Positions 44,879 to 54,053 of a stretch of 64,000 nucleotides of DNA are shown in pieces (position 1 is the stretch's first letter; every line of letters starts with the position of its first letter). The stretch comes from Flavobacterium sp. N2820 (GTDB lineage: Bacteria > Bacteroidota > Bacteroidia > Flavobacteriales > Flavobacteriaceae): the NCBI RefSeq assembly GCF_025947285.1, contig NZ_CP110008.1:2495001-2559000 (forward strand). The letters run 5' to 3'. A program made the translations under genes and the position numbers. The notes beneath the pieces are model-generated. The model saw nothing but the letters and a program-made list of their open reading frames with translations. It made no database searches and was not told the DNA's origin.

Positions 44879-45640
44879 ATGAAAATCATATCATACAACG
44901 TTAACGGAATTCGTGCTGCCATTACAAAAGGTTTCTTAGACTGGTTACAACAAGCAAATCCTGATGTTATCTGTCTTCAAGAAATTAAAGCAACGGAAGA
45001 GCAAATTCCAAAAATTGAAATCGAAGCAGCGGGTTATCCCTATCAATACTATTTTCCTGCCGAAAAAAAAGGGTATAGTGGTGTAGCAGTTTTATCAAAA
45101 ATTGAACCTAAAAATGTGGTATTTGGGACAGGAATTCAACATATGGATTTTGAAGGAAGAAATTTACGCCTAGATTTTGAAAACCTATCTGTAATGAGTT
45201 TGTACCTCCCATCTGGCACAAATATTGATAGATTGGAACATAAATTTATGTTTATGGATGACTTTCAAAACTATATAAATGATTTGAAAAAAGAAATCCC
45301 AAATTTGGTTATTTGTGGTGATTATAATATTTGCCACCAAGCCATTGATATTCATGATCCAATCAGAAACGCAAAAATTTCTGGTTTTTTACCTGAAGAG
45401 CGCGCTTGGTTAGATGGTTTTATGAAAAGTGGATTTGTAGATACTTTCCGTCATTTAAACAAAGAACCACACAATTACAGTTGGTGGAGTTACAGAGCCA
45501 ATGCTCGAAATAATAACAAAGGCTGGAGAATCGATTATTGTTTGGCAGCCGAACCTTTGAAAGATAAAATTCAAAGAGCACTAATTTTACCCGAAGCCAA
45601 ACATTCGGACCATTGCCCAGTTTTAGTAGAAATTAAATAA
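44879..45640 (+). CDS. xth: Exodeoxyribonuclease III / AP endonuclease
   Basis: This 253-residue protein has the complete ExoIII motif set: MKIISYNVNGIRAA, ICLQEIKATEEQ (metal-binding Glu), ICGDYNICH, WRIDYCL and the catalytic SDHCPV. It incises DNA at abasic sites and removes 3' blocks in base-excision repair. TATATTTG at 44851-44858 fits a -7 element, with a TTG 26 bases upstream (long spacing). Confidence 0.95.
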   Translation: MKIISYNVNGIRAAITKGFLDWLQQANPDVICLQEIKATEEQIPKIEIEAAGYPYQYYFPAEKKGYSGVAVLSKIEPKNVVFGTGIQHMDFEGRNLRLDFENLSVMSLYLPSGTNIDRLEHKFMFMDDFQNYINDLKKEIPNLVICGDYNICHQAIDIHDPIRNAKISGFLPEERAWLDGFMKSGFVDTFRHLNKEPHNYSWWSYRANARNNNKGWRIDYCLAAEPLKDKIQRALILPEAKHSDHCPVLVEIK

Positions 45641-45668
45641 GAATCAATTAATCAAAAACGACATACTA

Positions 45669-46634
45669 ATGATTAGAAAATTTGCCCTTGCCTGCGTAGT
45701 TTTAAGTTTAACTACTTCATGTGTTTCTAAAAAAATCTATCAAGATTTAGAAAATAAATATGCTGATTTAAAGAAGGAGCACAACGCTTTATCAGATGAA
45801 AATACGACTTTAAAAACCGATAAAAATCAGTTAGAATTAGATAAAAGTAACTTACAAACGGAATTAGATAAAACCAAAGCTGAGCGCGACAAACTTGCAT
45901 CAGATTATGCTTCTACTAAAAAAAGTTTAGATAACTTAAAATCTTCTTATGCTGCTCTTGAAAAAGATAGCAATGCTGCTCTAGAAGCAAATATCAATAA
46001 AAACAGACAATTACTAGCAGAGTTAGAAGCAAAACAAAAAGCGTTGACAGCAGAACAAGATCGATTGAATAAATTGAAAAAAGATTTAGAAGCATCATCC
46101 ACTCGTTTGGCCGAATTAGAAAAAATGATGGCAGACAAAGAGGCTGCTCTAAAAAAATTGAAAGAAACTTTATCAAAATCGTTAAAGGCATTTGAAGGTA
46201 AAGGTTTAACCATTGAAAATAGAAATGGAAAAATTTATGTTTCGATGGAAAACAAGTTACTTTTCGAATCGGGAAGTTGGACAGTGGGTGCTGAAGGTAA
46301 AAAAGCCGTGGATTTAGTAGGTAAAGTTTTAGGAGATAATCCAGACATTTCTGTATTAATTGAAGGACATACAGATGATGATAAAATTACTGGAACTATT
46401 GGTGGTGGAGTTGAAAATAACTGGGATTTATCTACAAAACGTGCCACAGCTATTGTAAACATTTTATCACAAAACAAAGCTATTGACAAGCGCAACTTAA
46501 CTGCTGCTGGACGTGGTGAATATGCACCTTTAATGAGTAATGAAACCGCTGAAGGAAAAGCAAAAAACAGAAGAATCGAAATCATCTTAACGCCTAAGTT
46601 AGATGAAATTTCTAAAATGTTGAATGAACTATAA
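45669..46634 (+). CDS. OmpA-family peptidoglycan-binding lipoprotein with coiled coil
   Basis: This 321-residue protein has a lipobox LSLTTSCVSK, about 140 residues of Lys/Glu/Leu coiled coil, and a C-terminal OmpA domain (LFESGSWTVGAEGKKAVDLV, IEGHTDDDK, LSTKRATAIV, AKNRRIEIIL) that binds diaminopimelate in peptidoglycan. It should link the outer membrane to the wall. It is followed by a strong terminator. Confidence 0.93.
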   Translation: MIRKFALACVVLSLTTSCVSKKIYQDLENKYADLKKEHNALSDENTTLKTDKNQLELDKSNLQTELDKTKAERDKLASDYASTKKSLDNLKSSYAALEKDSNAALEANINKNRQLLAELEAKQKALTAEQDRLNKLKKDLEASSTRLAELEKMMADKEAALKKLKETLSKSLKAFEGKGLTIENRNGKIYVSMENKLLFESGSWTVGAEGKKAVDLVGKVLGDNPDISVLIEGHTDDDKITGTIGGGVENNWDLSTKRATAIVNILSQNKAIDKRNLTAAGRGEYAPLMSNETAEGKAKNRRIEIILTPKLDEISKMLNEL

Positions 46635-46653
46635 CATTTCATAAAAGATTGAT

Positions 46654-46686
46654 AAAAAGGCTTGAGTTCAAAATTCAAGCCTTTTT
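46654..46686 (+). terminator. Intrinsic terminator after the OmpA-family gene
   Basis: AAAAAGGCTTGA/TCAAGCCTTTTT forms a 12-bp stem with a 9-base loop and a T-run, 20 bases past the stop. Confidence 0.93.
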
Positions 46687-46734
46687 CTTTGGTTTAAACT
46701 TTGTAACTTTGGATTTTAAATTTTGAAATTGAAA

Positions 46735-47775
46735 ATGAACTATACAACACTACCAAATACCCAACTAAAAGTCAGTAAAATTTGCTTAGGAACAATGACT
46801 TTTGGGAATCAAAATACCGAAAGTGAATCGCACAGTCAATTGGATTATGCCATTGAAAAAGGAATTAATTTTATTGATACTGCCGAAATGTATCCTATTG
46901 GTGGAAACGCTCAAATTTTTGGAAGTACTGAACGTCACATTGGAACTTGGATTCAAAAAATTGGAACTTCAGAGCGTGAAAAACTGGTTTTAGCTACAAA
47001 AATTGCAGGGCCAAATCGCGGAATGGAATACATTCGTCAACCATTGGATTTTTCGAAAAATAGTATTCACGAAGCAGTAGAATTGAGTTTAAAAAACCTT
47101 CAAACGGATTACATCGATTTATATCAAATGCATTGGCCAGAACGCATTATGAACATGTTTCAAAAACGTGGTGTTCAGGAATTAGACCCAAAATGGCAAG
47201 ATAATATTTTTGAAGTGTTAACAGTGTACGACGGATTAATCAGAGAAGGAAAAATCAAACACATTGGACTTTCAAATGAAAATCCATGGGGCGTGATGCG
47301 TTTTTTAATGGAAAGTGAAAAGCACGGTTTGCCAAGAATTGCTACGATTCAAAATCCGTTTTCGTTATTGAATCGATTGTATGAAGTAGGGCTATCAGAA
47401 GTTGGAATGCGAGAAAATGTTGGATTATTAGCCTATTCTCCGTTAGGTTTCGGATTTTTATCTGGAAAATATTTGAAGGGTTATCCCGAAAATTCGCGCA
47501 TGAAATTGTTTCCTAATTTTGTTCGTTATACTAATGAAAATTGCTTCAAAGCAACCCTATTATACAAAGAATTAGCTGAAGCCAACGGTTTAACGTTAAC
47601 GCAGATGGCAATTGCATTTGTACATCGTCAACAATTTGTAACTTCAACGATAATTGGCGCTACAACTATGGAACAATTGCAAGAAAACATTCAAGCTTTT
47701 GACACTGTTTTATCAGACGAAATTATTGCTGAAATTGAAAAAATTCAGGAATTAATTCCAAATCCAGCGCCTTAA
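46735..47775 (+). CDS. Aldo/keto reductase (Tas-like)
   Basis: From the ATG at 46735 the protein has 346 residues. The catalytic tetrad is visible: Asp and Tyr in FIDTAEMYP, Lys in VLATKIAG and His in YQMHWPE. The NADPH-binding loop is near the C-terminus (STIIGATTMEQL). It reduces aldehydes or ketones; substrate unknown. A TTG at 46723 gives a 4-residue longer form. TAACTTTG at 46704-46711 fits a -7 element. Confidence 0.92.
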   Translation: MNYTTLPNTQLKVSKICLGTMTFGNQNTESESHSQLDYAIEKGINFIDTAEMYPIGGNAQIFGSTERHIGTWIQKIGTSEREKLVLATKIAGPNRGMEYIRQPLDFSKNSIHEAVELSLKNLQTDYIDLYQMHWPERIMNMFQKRGVQELDPKWQDNIFEVLTVYDGLIREGKIKHIGLSNENPWGVMRFLMESEKHGLPRIATIQNPFSLLNRLYEVGLSEVGMRENVGLLAYSPLGFGFLSGKYLKGYPENSRMKLFPNFVRYTNENCFKATLLYKELAEANGLTLTQMAIAFVHRQQFVTSTIIGATTMEQLQENIQAFDTVLSDEIIAEIEKIQELIPNPAP

Positions 47776-47790
47776 ATGGTTTTCAATTAG

Positions 47791-49191
47791 TTATTCAACA
47801 ATTAATTTTGTTGTATAATTAGTCCCATTTGTGGTTTCAACAGAAACCAAGTAGATTCCTTTTGACAAGGATGCTGTGGTAATGGTGTTTTCAGGATTTG
47901 TACTTACTTGTTTGGTAAAAAGCAATTTTCCGGTTAAGTCGATTACATCAATTTTAGTTGCCAAATTAGCGGTCGAACTTTTTATAGTAAACGATTCTTT
48001 GGTTGGATTTGGGAATAATGAAAACCCATTAGTTTCGAAATTAGAACTACTTAAAGATGAATCGATTATTTTATAAATTGTTCCCGAAGAAATTCCTGCG
48101 ATATATAATTCGCCATTCACATCTTCACCAAAAGTTACAAAGTTATTTCCCGAAAATGAAGTAGTAGTTGTTATGACTCCAGCACTGTTAACCATTCTAA
48201 TTTTGTCATCACAATAATCTGTAAAGAAATATTTGTTTTGAAAATTTGGATAGGTTGAACCCGTATAAAAATATCCGCCAGTTACTGAACAAGCTCCGCC
48301 AGAACGTGCATATTGAGCAAATGGAAATGTCATAGTGCTTGAAGGCGCACAACCCGAGGTATTGTAAGTTGAATTTCCTTCGTAACATCTCCAACCAAAA
48401 TTAATTCCAGTGTTTGGTAATGGGTTTACAATTTTATTAATTTCTTCAATAGCACCTTGACCCACATCAGCAATCCATAAATCACCATTTAATCTGTTGA
48501 ATGAAAATTTCCAGGGGTTTCTTAATCCTGTTGCCCAAATTTCTCCTAAACCAGATTGTCCAAAATAAGGATTTGTTGCTGGAATTGTATAAAAAGGTGC
48601 AATTGTAGAATTGACATCAATACGCAACATTTTACCAAGAAATACTCTTGTAGGAAATGATGCATTTATAGTTAAGTTTTGAGCATATCCTTCAGGATCG
48701 CCACCGCTACCACCATCACCCATAGCAATGTATAAATAGCCATCGGAGCCAAATTTTATGCTACCACCATTGTGATTAGAATAAGGTTGAGATATTGTCA
48801 TTAAAATTGTTCCTGTGGTGTTGGCAATATCTGGGTTTCCTGAATTTACAGAATATCTTGCAATAACTGTATTTCCAGAAGTGTTGGTATAGTTGACAAA
48901 GAAATACCCATTTGTTGTATAGTTGGGATGAAAAGCTAAGCCTAATAATCCACGTTCTCCATCTGAAGAAATTAGGGTAGAGAGGTTTAAAAATGGAGTT
49001 GTATTTACCGTTCCGTTTGTATTTAATATTCTAATTAATCCGCCTTTTTGAACAACAAATAAGCGTGAATCTCCAGCGTTTGTAATTTCAACAGGGCTAT
49101 CAAAACCAGTTGCAAAAGACTGTAAACTGATGGTTTGAGACTGTCCAAAAAATGACATCATCATTAAACTGAAAAGTAGTATTGTTTTCAT
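47791..49191 (-). CDS. Sorbosone dehydrogenase-like beta-propeller with T9SS sorting domain
   Basis: This 466-residue protein has a signal peptide (FSLMMMSFFGQSQ) and then a PQQ-dependent sugar dehydrogenase-type propeller (SDGERGLLGLAFHPNY, NHNGGSIKFGSDGYLYIAMG, WATGLRNPWKFSFN, IADVGQGAIEEINKI). The final 80 residues are a T9SS domain (LFPNPTKESFTI, VIDLTGKLLF, LSKGIYLVSVETTNG). It is exported to the cell surface or medium. Sugar oxidation is inferred from family. Confidence 0.91.
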   Translation of the reverse strand: MKTILLFSLMMMSFFGQSQTISLQSFATGFDSPVEITNAGDSRLFVVQKGGLIRILNTNGTVNTTPFLNLSTLISSDGERGLLGLAFHPNYTTNGYFFVNYTNTSGNTVIARYSVNSGNPDIANTTGTILMTISQPYSNHNGGSIKFGSDGYLYIAMGDGGSGGDPEGYAQNLTINASFPTRVFLGKMLRIDVNSTIAPFYTIPATNPYFGQSGLGEIWATGLRNPWKFSFNRLNGDLWIADVGQGAIEEINKIVNPLPNTGINFGWRCYEGNSTYNTSGCAPSSTMTFPFAQYARSGGACSVTGGYFYTGSTYPNFQNKYFFTDYCDDKIRMVNSAGVITTTTSFSGNNFVTFGEDVNGELYIAGISSGTIYKIIDSSLSSSNFETNGFSLFPNPTKESFTIKSSTANLATKIDVIDLTGKLLFTKQVSTNPENTITTASLSKGIYLVSVETTNGTNYTTKLIVE

Positions 49192-49271
49192 AATGGGTAG
49201 TTTTGAGTTCTTAAATTTAAGAAATATTTTTTAAACTATTTCATTTTCAGTAATTTACATTTGTAAAATAA

Positions 49272-49325
49272 AAAAGCGCAAAGAGTTTTCACGCTCTTTA
49301 CGCTTTTATTCACTAGGGTTAGTGA
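49272..49325 (-). terminator. Terminator region after the DUF4139 gene
   Basis: Two hairpins follow the stop on the minus strand. TCACTA/TAGTGA (49310-49325, loop GGGT) abuts the stop codon. A longer stem joins 49272-49278 to 49301-49307 and 49280-49285 to 49294-49299, with one mismatch, and ends in T-rich sequence. Confidence 0.75.
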
Positions 49326-50936
49326 TTATAAATTATCTATAAATTTATCCTTTGGATATTTGACTTTATAACTGATTCTATATTTTTTGGTTTCTCCAGC
49401 GTTGAGTTTTACATCCCAAGTCAGAATTCCAGTTTCGGTGTTTACTTTTGCTTTTCCGTTGTCTAATAATTCTATGGTAATTTCTTTATCTGTGCTAATT
49501 GGGTATTGATCTTTCAACAATAATTCAATCGCTTCTTTTTTGTTGTTTTTTACGGTAATGTCATAAGTAAACGTTTGTTCTTTATAACCGGATAAGAATT
49601 TAGTTCCCGATTTATCAGCGATTTTTTCCCGTTTGATGGCGATTTTTTTATCTCTTCCCATGCTCAAATTCAATGTATCTGAAGTTTGATTTGGATGGAT
49701 CATGGTTTTACCCACATACATTCCTTCGAAGATTATATTCGCTTCTCCAGGCAATAAATTGAATTTAGAATATTCGCTAATTTCAGCTAATAAGAAAGCT
49801 TCTTTTTCCACTTTTGGAACTGCATAATATTTATACGTTGCTGGTAATTTCAAATCTTTCAAAGCCACACTATGTGCTTTTCCATTGGATAAAATGTCAT
49901 ATGGAATATCAATATCAAAAGAAACATTTAATTGGTTTTCATTGATTGTAGTATAATTTGAAATAGAGGATTCATCATTATACGTTTTATCTTTTTTATA
50001 TGCTGCATCAGAAGCATAACCTTGAATAGAATTCATAACTACATTACTATTATTAATAGCTCTCGGAAAGCCATATCTCAAAAACCAAGCTTGTAAAATA
50101 GGAGCTGTGTTGTTTTGATTTGGATTACCGCTTGAAAGTGTTAGTTTCACTTTTTTCCAATCAATTCCTGTGTTTTGCACCACTTTTGCTTTGTACATTA
50201 AGTTGATAGGAGAATTGATATTGTCGGCACGTAAATCGTAAAATGGCGACCAAGATGCGTTTGCTGTGATGTAATTAATGTCAAGATTCACTGAACTTGC
50301 AACATCAGTCATGACTTGCAATACTAATTTTCCTTGTGAAGTTTTCTCTTCTTTTTTAGTATTCAATTCTAATTTTATGTTGAGTTTGGCTAGCTTTTCA
50401 TTCAGTTTGGTTTCTTTTTCATATAGTGCATTTATCAAATTACTCAATTCATTTCTTTTGGCACTATAATAATCAACTAGTTTCATTAATTCGGCAACAT
50501 TTAAACCTGAGTTTTGTCCGGCAACAGTTTGGTTTTTGTCTAATAAATCAATCGTTTTAGAAAAAGAAACTTTTTCGTTCCCCACTTTTGCGATTTCTTT
50601 TTGAAGCAACACAATGCTATCACGTACTTTTTTAATCACAGGATTGCTTTCGTCAATTTCATATTCCGAAATAAAATTTCGTGTAAACTGAACCGATAAA
50701 ACCGTAACATTTGCAGGAGCACCAATTTGAATGGTGTTTTCATTGATATAATCAGCAACGTTTTTAATGACAATTTCACTAGTTCCAGAAGGGATTGTAG
50801 CTGAAGCAGTGTGGTTTAATTCGGCAGAATTACTATAAATAGTAGCGCTTTTAATTTTGGCTGAAGTAAAAATTGGTTTTTGAGCAAATGTGATTGCTGA
50901 CACCAGAACAATTACTAGTGAAAATATTTTTTTCAT
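49326..50936 (-). CDS. DUF4139 / mucoidy-inhibitor-like exported protein
   Basis: From the ATG at 50936 the protein has 536 residues, with a signal peptide (MKKIFSLVIVLVSAITFAQ). It has an N-terminal DUF4140 region (IKSATIYSNSAELNHTASAT), a long coiled coil (about residues 95-215), and a C-terminal DUF4139 beta domain (VNLDINYITANASWSPFYDL, YAVPKVEKEAFLLAEI). The function of this family is unknown. The in-frame start at 50990 would overlap the upstream gene and is not preferred. Confidence 0.88.
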   Translation of the reverse strand: MKKIFSLVIVLVSAITFAQKPIFTSAKIKSATIYSNSAELNHTASATIPSGTSEIVIKNVADYINENTIQIGAPANVTVLSVQFTRNFISEYEIDESNPVIKKVRDSIVLLQKEIAKVGNEKVSFSKTIDLLDKNQTVAGQNSGLNVAELMKLVDYYSAKRNELSNLINALYEKETKLNEKLAKLNIKLELNTKKEEKTSQGKLVLQVMTDVASSVNLDINYITANASWSPFYDLRADNINSPINLMYKAKVVQNTGIDWKKVKLTLSSGNPNQNNTAPILQAWFLRYGFPRAINNSNVVMNSIQGYASDAAYKKDKTYNDESSISNYTTINENQLNVSFDIDIPYDILSNGKAHSVALKDLKLPATYKYYAVPKVEKEAFLLAEISEYSKFNLLPGEANIIFEGMYVGKTMIHPNQTSDTLNLSMGRDKKIAIKREKIADKSGTKFLSGYKEQTFTYDITVKNNKKEAIELLLKDQYPISTDKEITIELLDNGKAKVNTETGILTWDVKLNAGETKKYRISYKVKYPKDKFIDNL

Positions 50937-50947
50937 TTGATATAGTT

Positions 50948-51478
50948 TTAGTTTATTCTTTTTAAATAATAATTGGTTTTTCTGAACCAACTCGATTGAT
51001 TTCCGTTAGGATAACTGTGAATGTATTGTAAAGTAATATGATTGTTTTTTAGAAATATAATTGTAAATTTTCCATTTAAAGGAGCCCCTCTATGCATGTA
51101 GGACAATTCAGGCGGTAGTTGGTTAAATACAATTTCCTTTTGCCCGATTGATTGAAAAAAGTCTTTTAAATCTTTACCAGTAACGATATTGTTTTGTTTA
51201 CCAATGTACAAGTTATTTATGGTATGAGGATTATTTGGCATTGATTCTTGCCATCCTGTTTCGTGCAAATATAAAAGTTCCCATTTTGAGTCAGATGACA
51301 AAGAATCAATATTTGCAGGAATCGAAATTTCTTCAATATTTTTTATGTGCTTGGAAATAGAATCATTTTTAGTAGCCAGGTTTAGTTTTCTTTCAAATAA
51401 GAAGTGCTCTTTAGTTTCTTCTTGTGAAAATGATGCTATTGAGGTTGATAAAAGGAACGTCAAAATTATTTTTTTCAT
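50948..51478 (-). CDS. Hypothetical exported protein
   Basis: This 176-residue protein has a signal peptide (MKKIILTFLLSTSIASFSQ). The rest has no recognised domain; it includes WELLYLHETGWQESMPNN and a basic C-terminus (SWFRKTNYYLKRIN). It ends 11 bases before the DUF4139 gene, so the two are probably co-transcribed. An imperfect hairpin (51479-51509) abuts its start codon. Confidence 0.7.
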   Translation of the reverse strand: MKKIILTFLLSTSIASFSQEETKEHFLFERKLNLATKNDSISKHIKNIEEISIPANIDSLSSDSKWELLYLHETGWQESMPNNPHTINNLYIGKQNNIVTGKDLKDFFQSIGQKEIVFNQLPPELSYMHRGAPLNGKFTIIFLKNNHITLQYIHSYPNGNQSSWFRKTNYYLKRIN

Positions 51479-51545
51479 CTCTATAAACTTTAGTGTTTAT
51501 TGTATAGAGTGAAATAAAAATAAAAAGGTTGGGAAGCGAGTGAAA

Positions 51546-52898
51546 TTAAATTCCTAAAATAATTTTCGCAATTGTAAAATAAGTTAAAATCCCTAAGATA
51601 TCGTTGCTGGTAGTAATAAACGGGCCTGTTGCTAATGCAGGGTCAACGCCGTACTTATTTAAAATAATTGGGATAAAAGTTCCAATTAACGATGCCATAA
51701 TAATTACCGAAAGTAATGCAATTGAGACAGTATAACCTACATGGATTTCGTAACCTAACAAGAAATAACTACCTGCCAATAAGATTACTGAAAGAATCAC
51801 TCCGTTTAATAAACTTAACGAAAGTTCTTTTAGTAAACGTTCTATAACGGGGCCAATAATGGTGTTATTAGCTAAACCTTGTACAATAATTGCTGAAGAT
51901 TGAACGCCTACATTTCCCGCCATCGCTGCGATAAGCGGTGTAAAGAAAAATAATTCGGGATGTAATTCCATCACAGGCTCAAAGATTCCTAAAACGTGTA
52001 CCGAAATAAATCCTCCAAACAATGCTAAAACTAACCAAGGCAAACGTGCTTTTGTTAGTTCTAAAATACTGTCATCCGCTTCAACGTCTTGCGAAATACC
52101 CGCTGCCAACTGGTAATCTTTGTCGGCTTCTTCTTTGATGACATCGATAATATCATCAATGGTAATTCGACCTACTAAACGACCCAATTCATCTACAACC
52201 GGAATGGCTTCCAAGTCATATTTCTGCATAATACGTGCTACTTCTACATCTTTAGTGTCCACTTTTACATAGTCCACTTTTTTGATATAAACTTCACTAA
52301 TGTGGGTTTTTGTTGAGGTGGTTAACAAATCTTTTAACGATAAACGACCTTTTAAACGATCTTCATCATCAACAACATATATTGAATGTACTTTTGAAAC
52401 ATTTTCAGCTTGCGCACGCATTTCTTTCACGCAGGTTAGTACGTTCCAGTTTTCGTTTACTTTTACAAGCTCTTTACCCATTAATCCACCGGCAGAATCT
52501 TCATCATAGCGTAATAAATCTACAATGTCTTTGGCGTGTTCAACGTCTTCTAATTCCGAGATTACCTGCTCTTTTTTGTGTTGTGGTAATTCGGCAATAA
52601 TGTCGGCAGCGTCATCTGTACTTAATTCGTCAAGCTCTTCTGCAATTTCTTTTGGAGAAAGGTTTTTTAAGATTTTTTCACGAACTTCTTCGTCTAATTC
52701 TAACAGAATCTCGGCTGTTTTTTCAGAATCTAAGGTTTTAAAAATATAACCAGCACCATAATCATCGAGTTCTTCCATGATTTCGGCAATATCAGCAAAG
52801 TGAATATCTTCAAGAAGCAAAAGTAATTCTTGCGCCTTGTTTTCACTTATAAGTTGTTCTATTTCAGATAGAAACTCTCTGCTGATTTTAAACTCCAT
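51546..52898 (-). CDS. mgtE: Magnesium transporter MgtE
   Basis: This 450-residue protein has a cytosolic MgtE N domain ([20 protein letters not shown]), two CBS domains (about residues 135-250; [40 protein letters not shown]) that sense Mg2+, and five membrane helices with the pore motif [15 protein letters not shown] and [16 protein letters not shown]. It is a Mg2+-gated channel in the inner membrane. It overlaps rsmA by 11 bases. Confidence 0.95.
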   Translation of the reverse strand: MEFKISREFLSEIEQLISENKAQELLLLLEDIHFADIAEIMEELDDYGAGYIFKTLDSEKTAEILLELDEEVREKILKNLSPKEIAEELDELSTDDAADIIAELPQHKKEQVISELEDVEHAKDIVDLLRYDEDSAGGLMGKELVKVNENWNVLTCVKEMRAQAENVSKVHSIYVVDDEDRLKGRLSLKDLLTTSTKTHISEVYIKKVDYVKVDTKDVEVARIMQKYDLEAIPVVDELGRLVGRITIDDIIDVIKEEADKDYQLAAGISQDVEADDSILELTKARLPWLVLALFGGFISVHVLGIFEPVMELHPELFFFTPLIAAMAGNVGVQSSAIIVQGLANNTIIGPVIERLLKELSLSLLNGVILSVILLAGSYFLLGYEIHVGYTVSIALLSVIIMASLIGTFIPIILNKYGVDPALATGPFITTSNDILGILTYFTIAKIILGI

Positions 52899-53667
52899 CG
52901 GCTGTTATTTTTTGGGTAATTTCTATAAATTGTTCCACCGTTAATTGTTCCGGACGGAGGTCAAAGATAGTGTCTTCTTTTAAATTATCAGAAAAATTGA
53001 ACGATTTTAAGCTATTTCGTAACGTTTTTCTCCTTTGTTGGAAGCCAGTTTTTACTACTCTGAAGAATAATTTTTCATCACATGGTAACGAATAATCTGC
53101 TTTTCGTCGCAATCGCAATACACCCGAATCTACTTTTGGTGGTGGATTGAAAACTTCTGGAGGAACAGTAAATAAGTATTCCGCTTCATAAAATGCTTGG
53201 GTTAAAACTGATAAAATGCCGTAGACTTTACTTCCTTTTTTTTCACAAATGCGTTGGGCAACTTCTTTCTGAAACATACCAGCAAATTCTGGAATTTGGT
53301 CGCGCATTTCCAGCGTTTTGAACACAATTTGGGTTGAAATATTATAAGGAAAATTTCCAATGATTGCAAAAGGCTCTTTGTTGAACACCTCGTTTAAATC
53401 GTATCTTAAGAAATCTTTAGAAATAATATGATTTTCTAGTTTTGGAAAATGAACACCCAAATATTCTACCGATTCTTTGTCGATTTCAATGACATAAGTC
53501 TCAGTAGGTTTGTCCAATAAATATTTGGTTAAAACACCCATTCCTGGACCAATTTCCAAAATTTTTGAATAGCCTTCGAGCGAAAGTGTATCAGCAATAT
53601 CTTTTGCAATGCTTTCATCTTTTAGGAAATGTTGTCCTAAGTGTTTTTTTGCGCTTACTTTTTCCAT
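52888..53667 (-). CDS. rsmA: 16S rRNA dimethyladenosine transferase RsmA (KsgA)
   Basis: This 259-residue protein opens with [20 protein letters not shown] and has the SAM-binding loop [12 protein letters not shown] and the catalytic motif IGNFPYNIS (NLPYNIS in most homologues). It dimethylates two adenosines in helix 45 of 16S rRNA during 30S assembly. It lies 1 base after the DUF4286 gene and overlaps mgtE. Confidence 0.97.
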   Translation of the reverse strand: MEKVSAKKHLGQHFLKDESIAKDIADTLSLEGYSKILEIGPGMGVLTKYLLDKPTETYVIEIDKESVEYLGVHFPKLENHIISKDFLRYDLNEVFNKEPFAIIGNFPYNISTQIVFKTLEMRDQIPEFAGMFQKEVAQRICEKKGSKVYGILSVLTQAFYEAEYLFTVPPEVFNPPPKVDSGVLRLRRKADYSLPCDEKLFFRVVKTGFQQRRKTLRNSLKSFNFSDNLKEDTIFDLRPEQLTVEQFIEITQKITADGV

Positions 53668-53668
53668 T

Positions 53669-53995
53669 TTAATTTGTTTCTCCGTAGAATTCGCCCATTA
53701 CTTCTAATTCGGTTCTGAAAGCTAACATTTTATCTGCAAAAAGATGAAGCCCTTCTTGACGTAATCTCGGTGCGTGATTTTGGTAATAATCTTCTAACTT
53801 TGCTCTCGAATCGGTGAAATATTGAACAGCATAGGTTGTGCCTCCCATTTCTTCTTCCACCACTACTCGAACCATTTTAGCATTGGTAAATAAACCAGTT
53901 GCTAAAACATCGTTAATATGTTTGTTTTGCATCCATTTTAACCAATCCTGGTGAATGCTTTCGTCTACGTTTACAGTTACGTTATATATAATCAT
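53669..53995 (-). CDS. DUF4286 family protein
   Basis: This 108-residue soluble protein has a ferredoxin-like alpha/beta pattern ([38 protein letters not shown]) typical of DUF4286, whose function is unknown. Its stop is 1 base before rsmA, giving an operon DUF4286-rsmA-mgtE. Confidence 0.86.
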   Translation of the reverse strand: MIIYNVTVNVDESIHQDWLKWMQNKHINDVLATGLFTNAKMVRVVVEEEMGGTTYAVQYFTDSRAKLEDYYQNHAPRLRQEGLHLFADKMLAFRTELEVMGEFYGETN

Positions 53996-54053
53996 TATTC
54001 TTGTTTAATCGTTTAACTAAAATATCTTCTCTCTTGATTCTTTCTCCTTTTCT

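Noticed and set aside
46235..46678. 147-codon open frame opposite the OmpA-family gene
   Set aside because: It is a shadow of the well-conserved plus-strand gene, has no family resemblance, and runs through the terminator.
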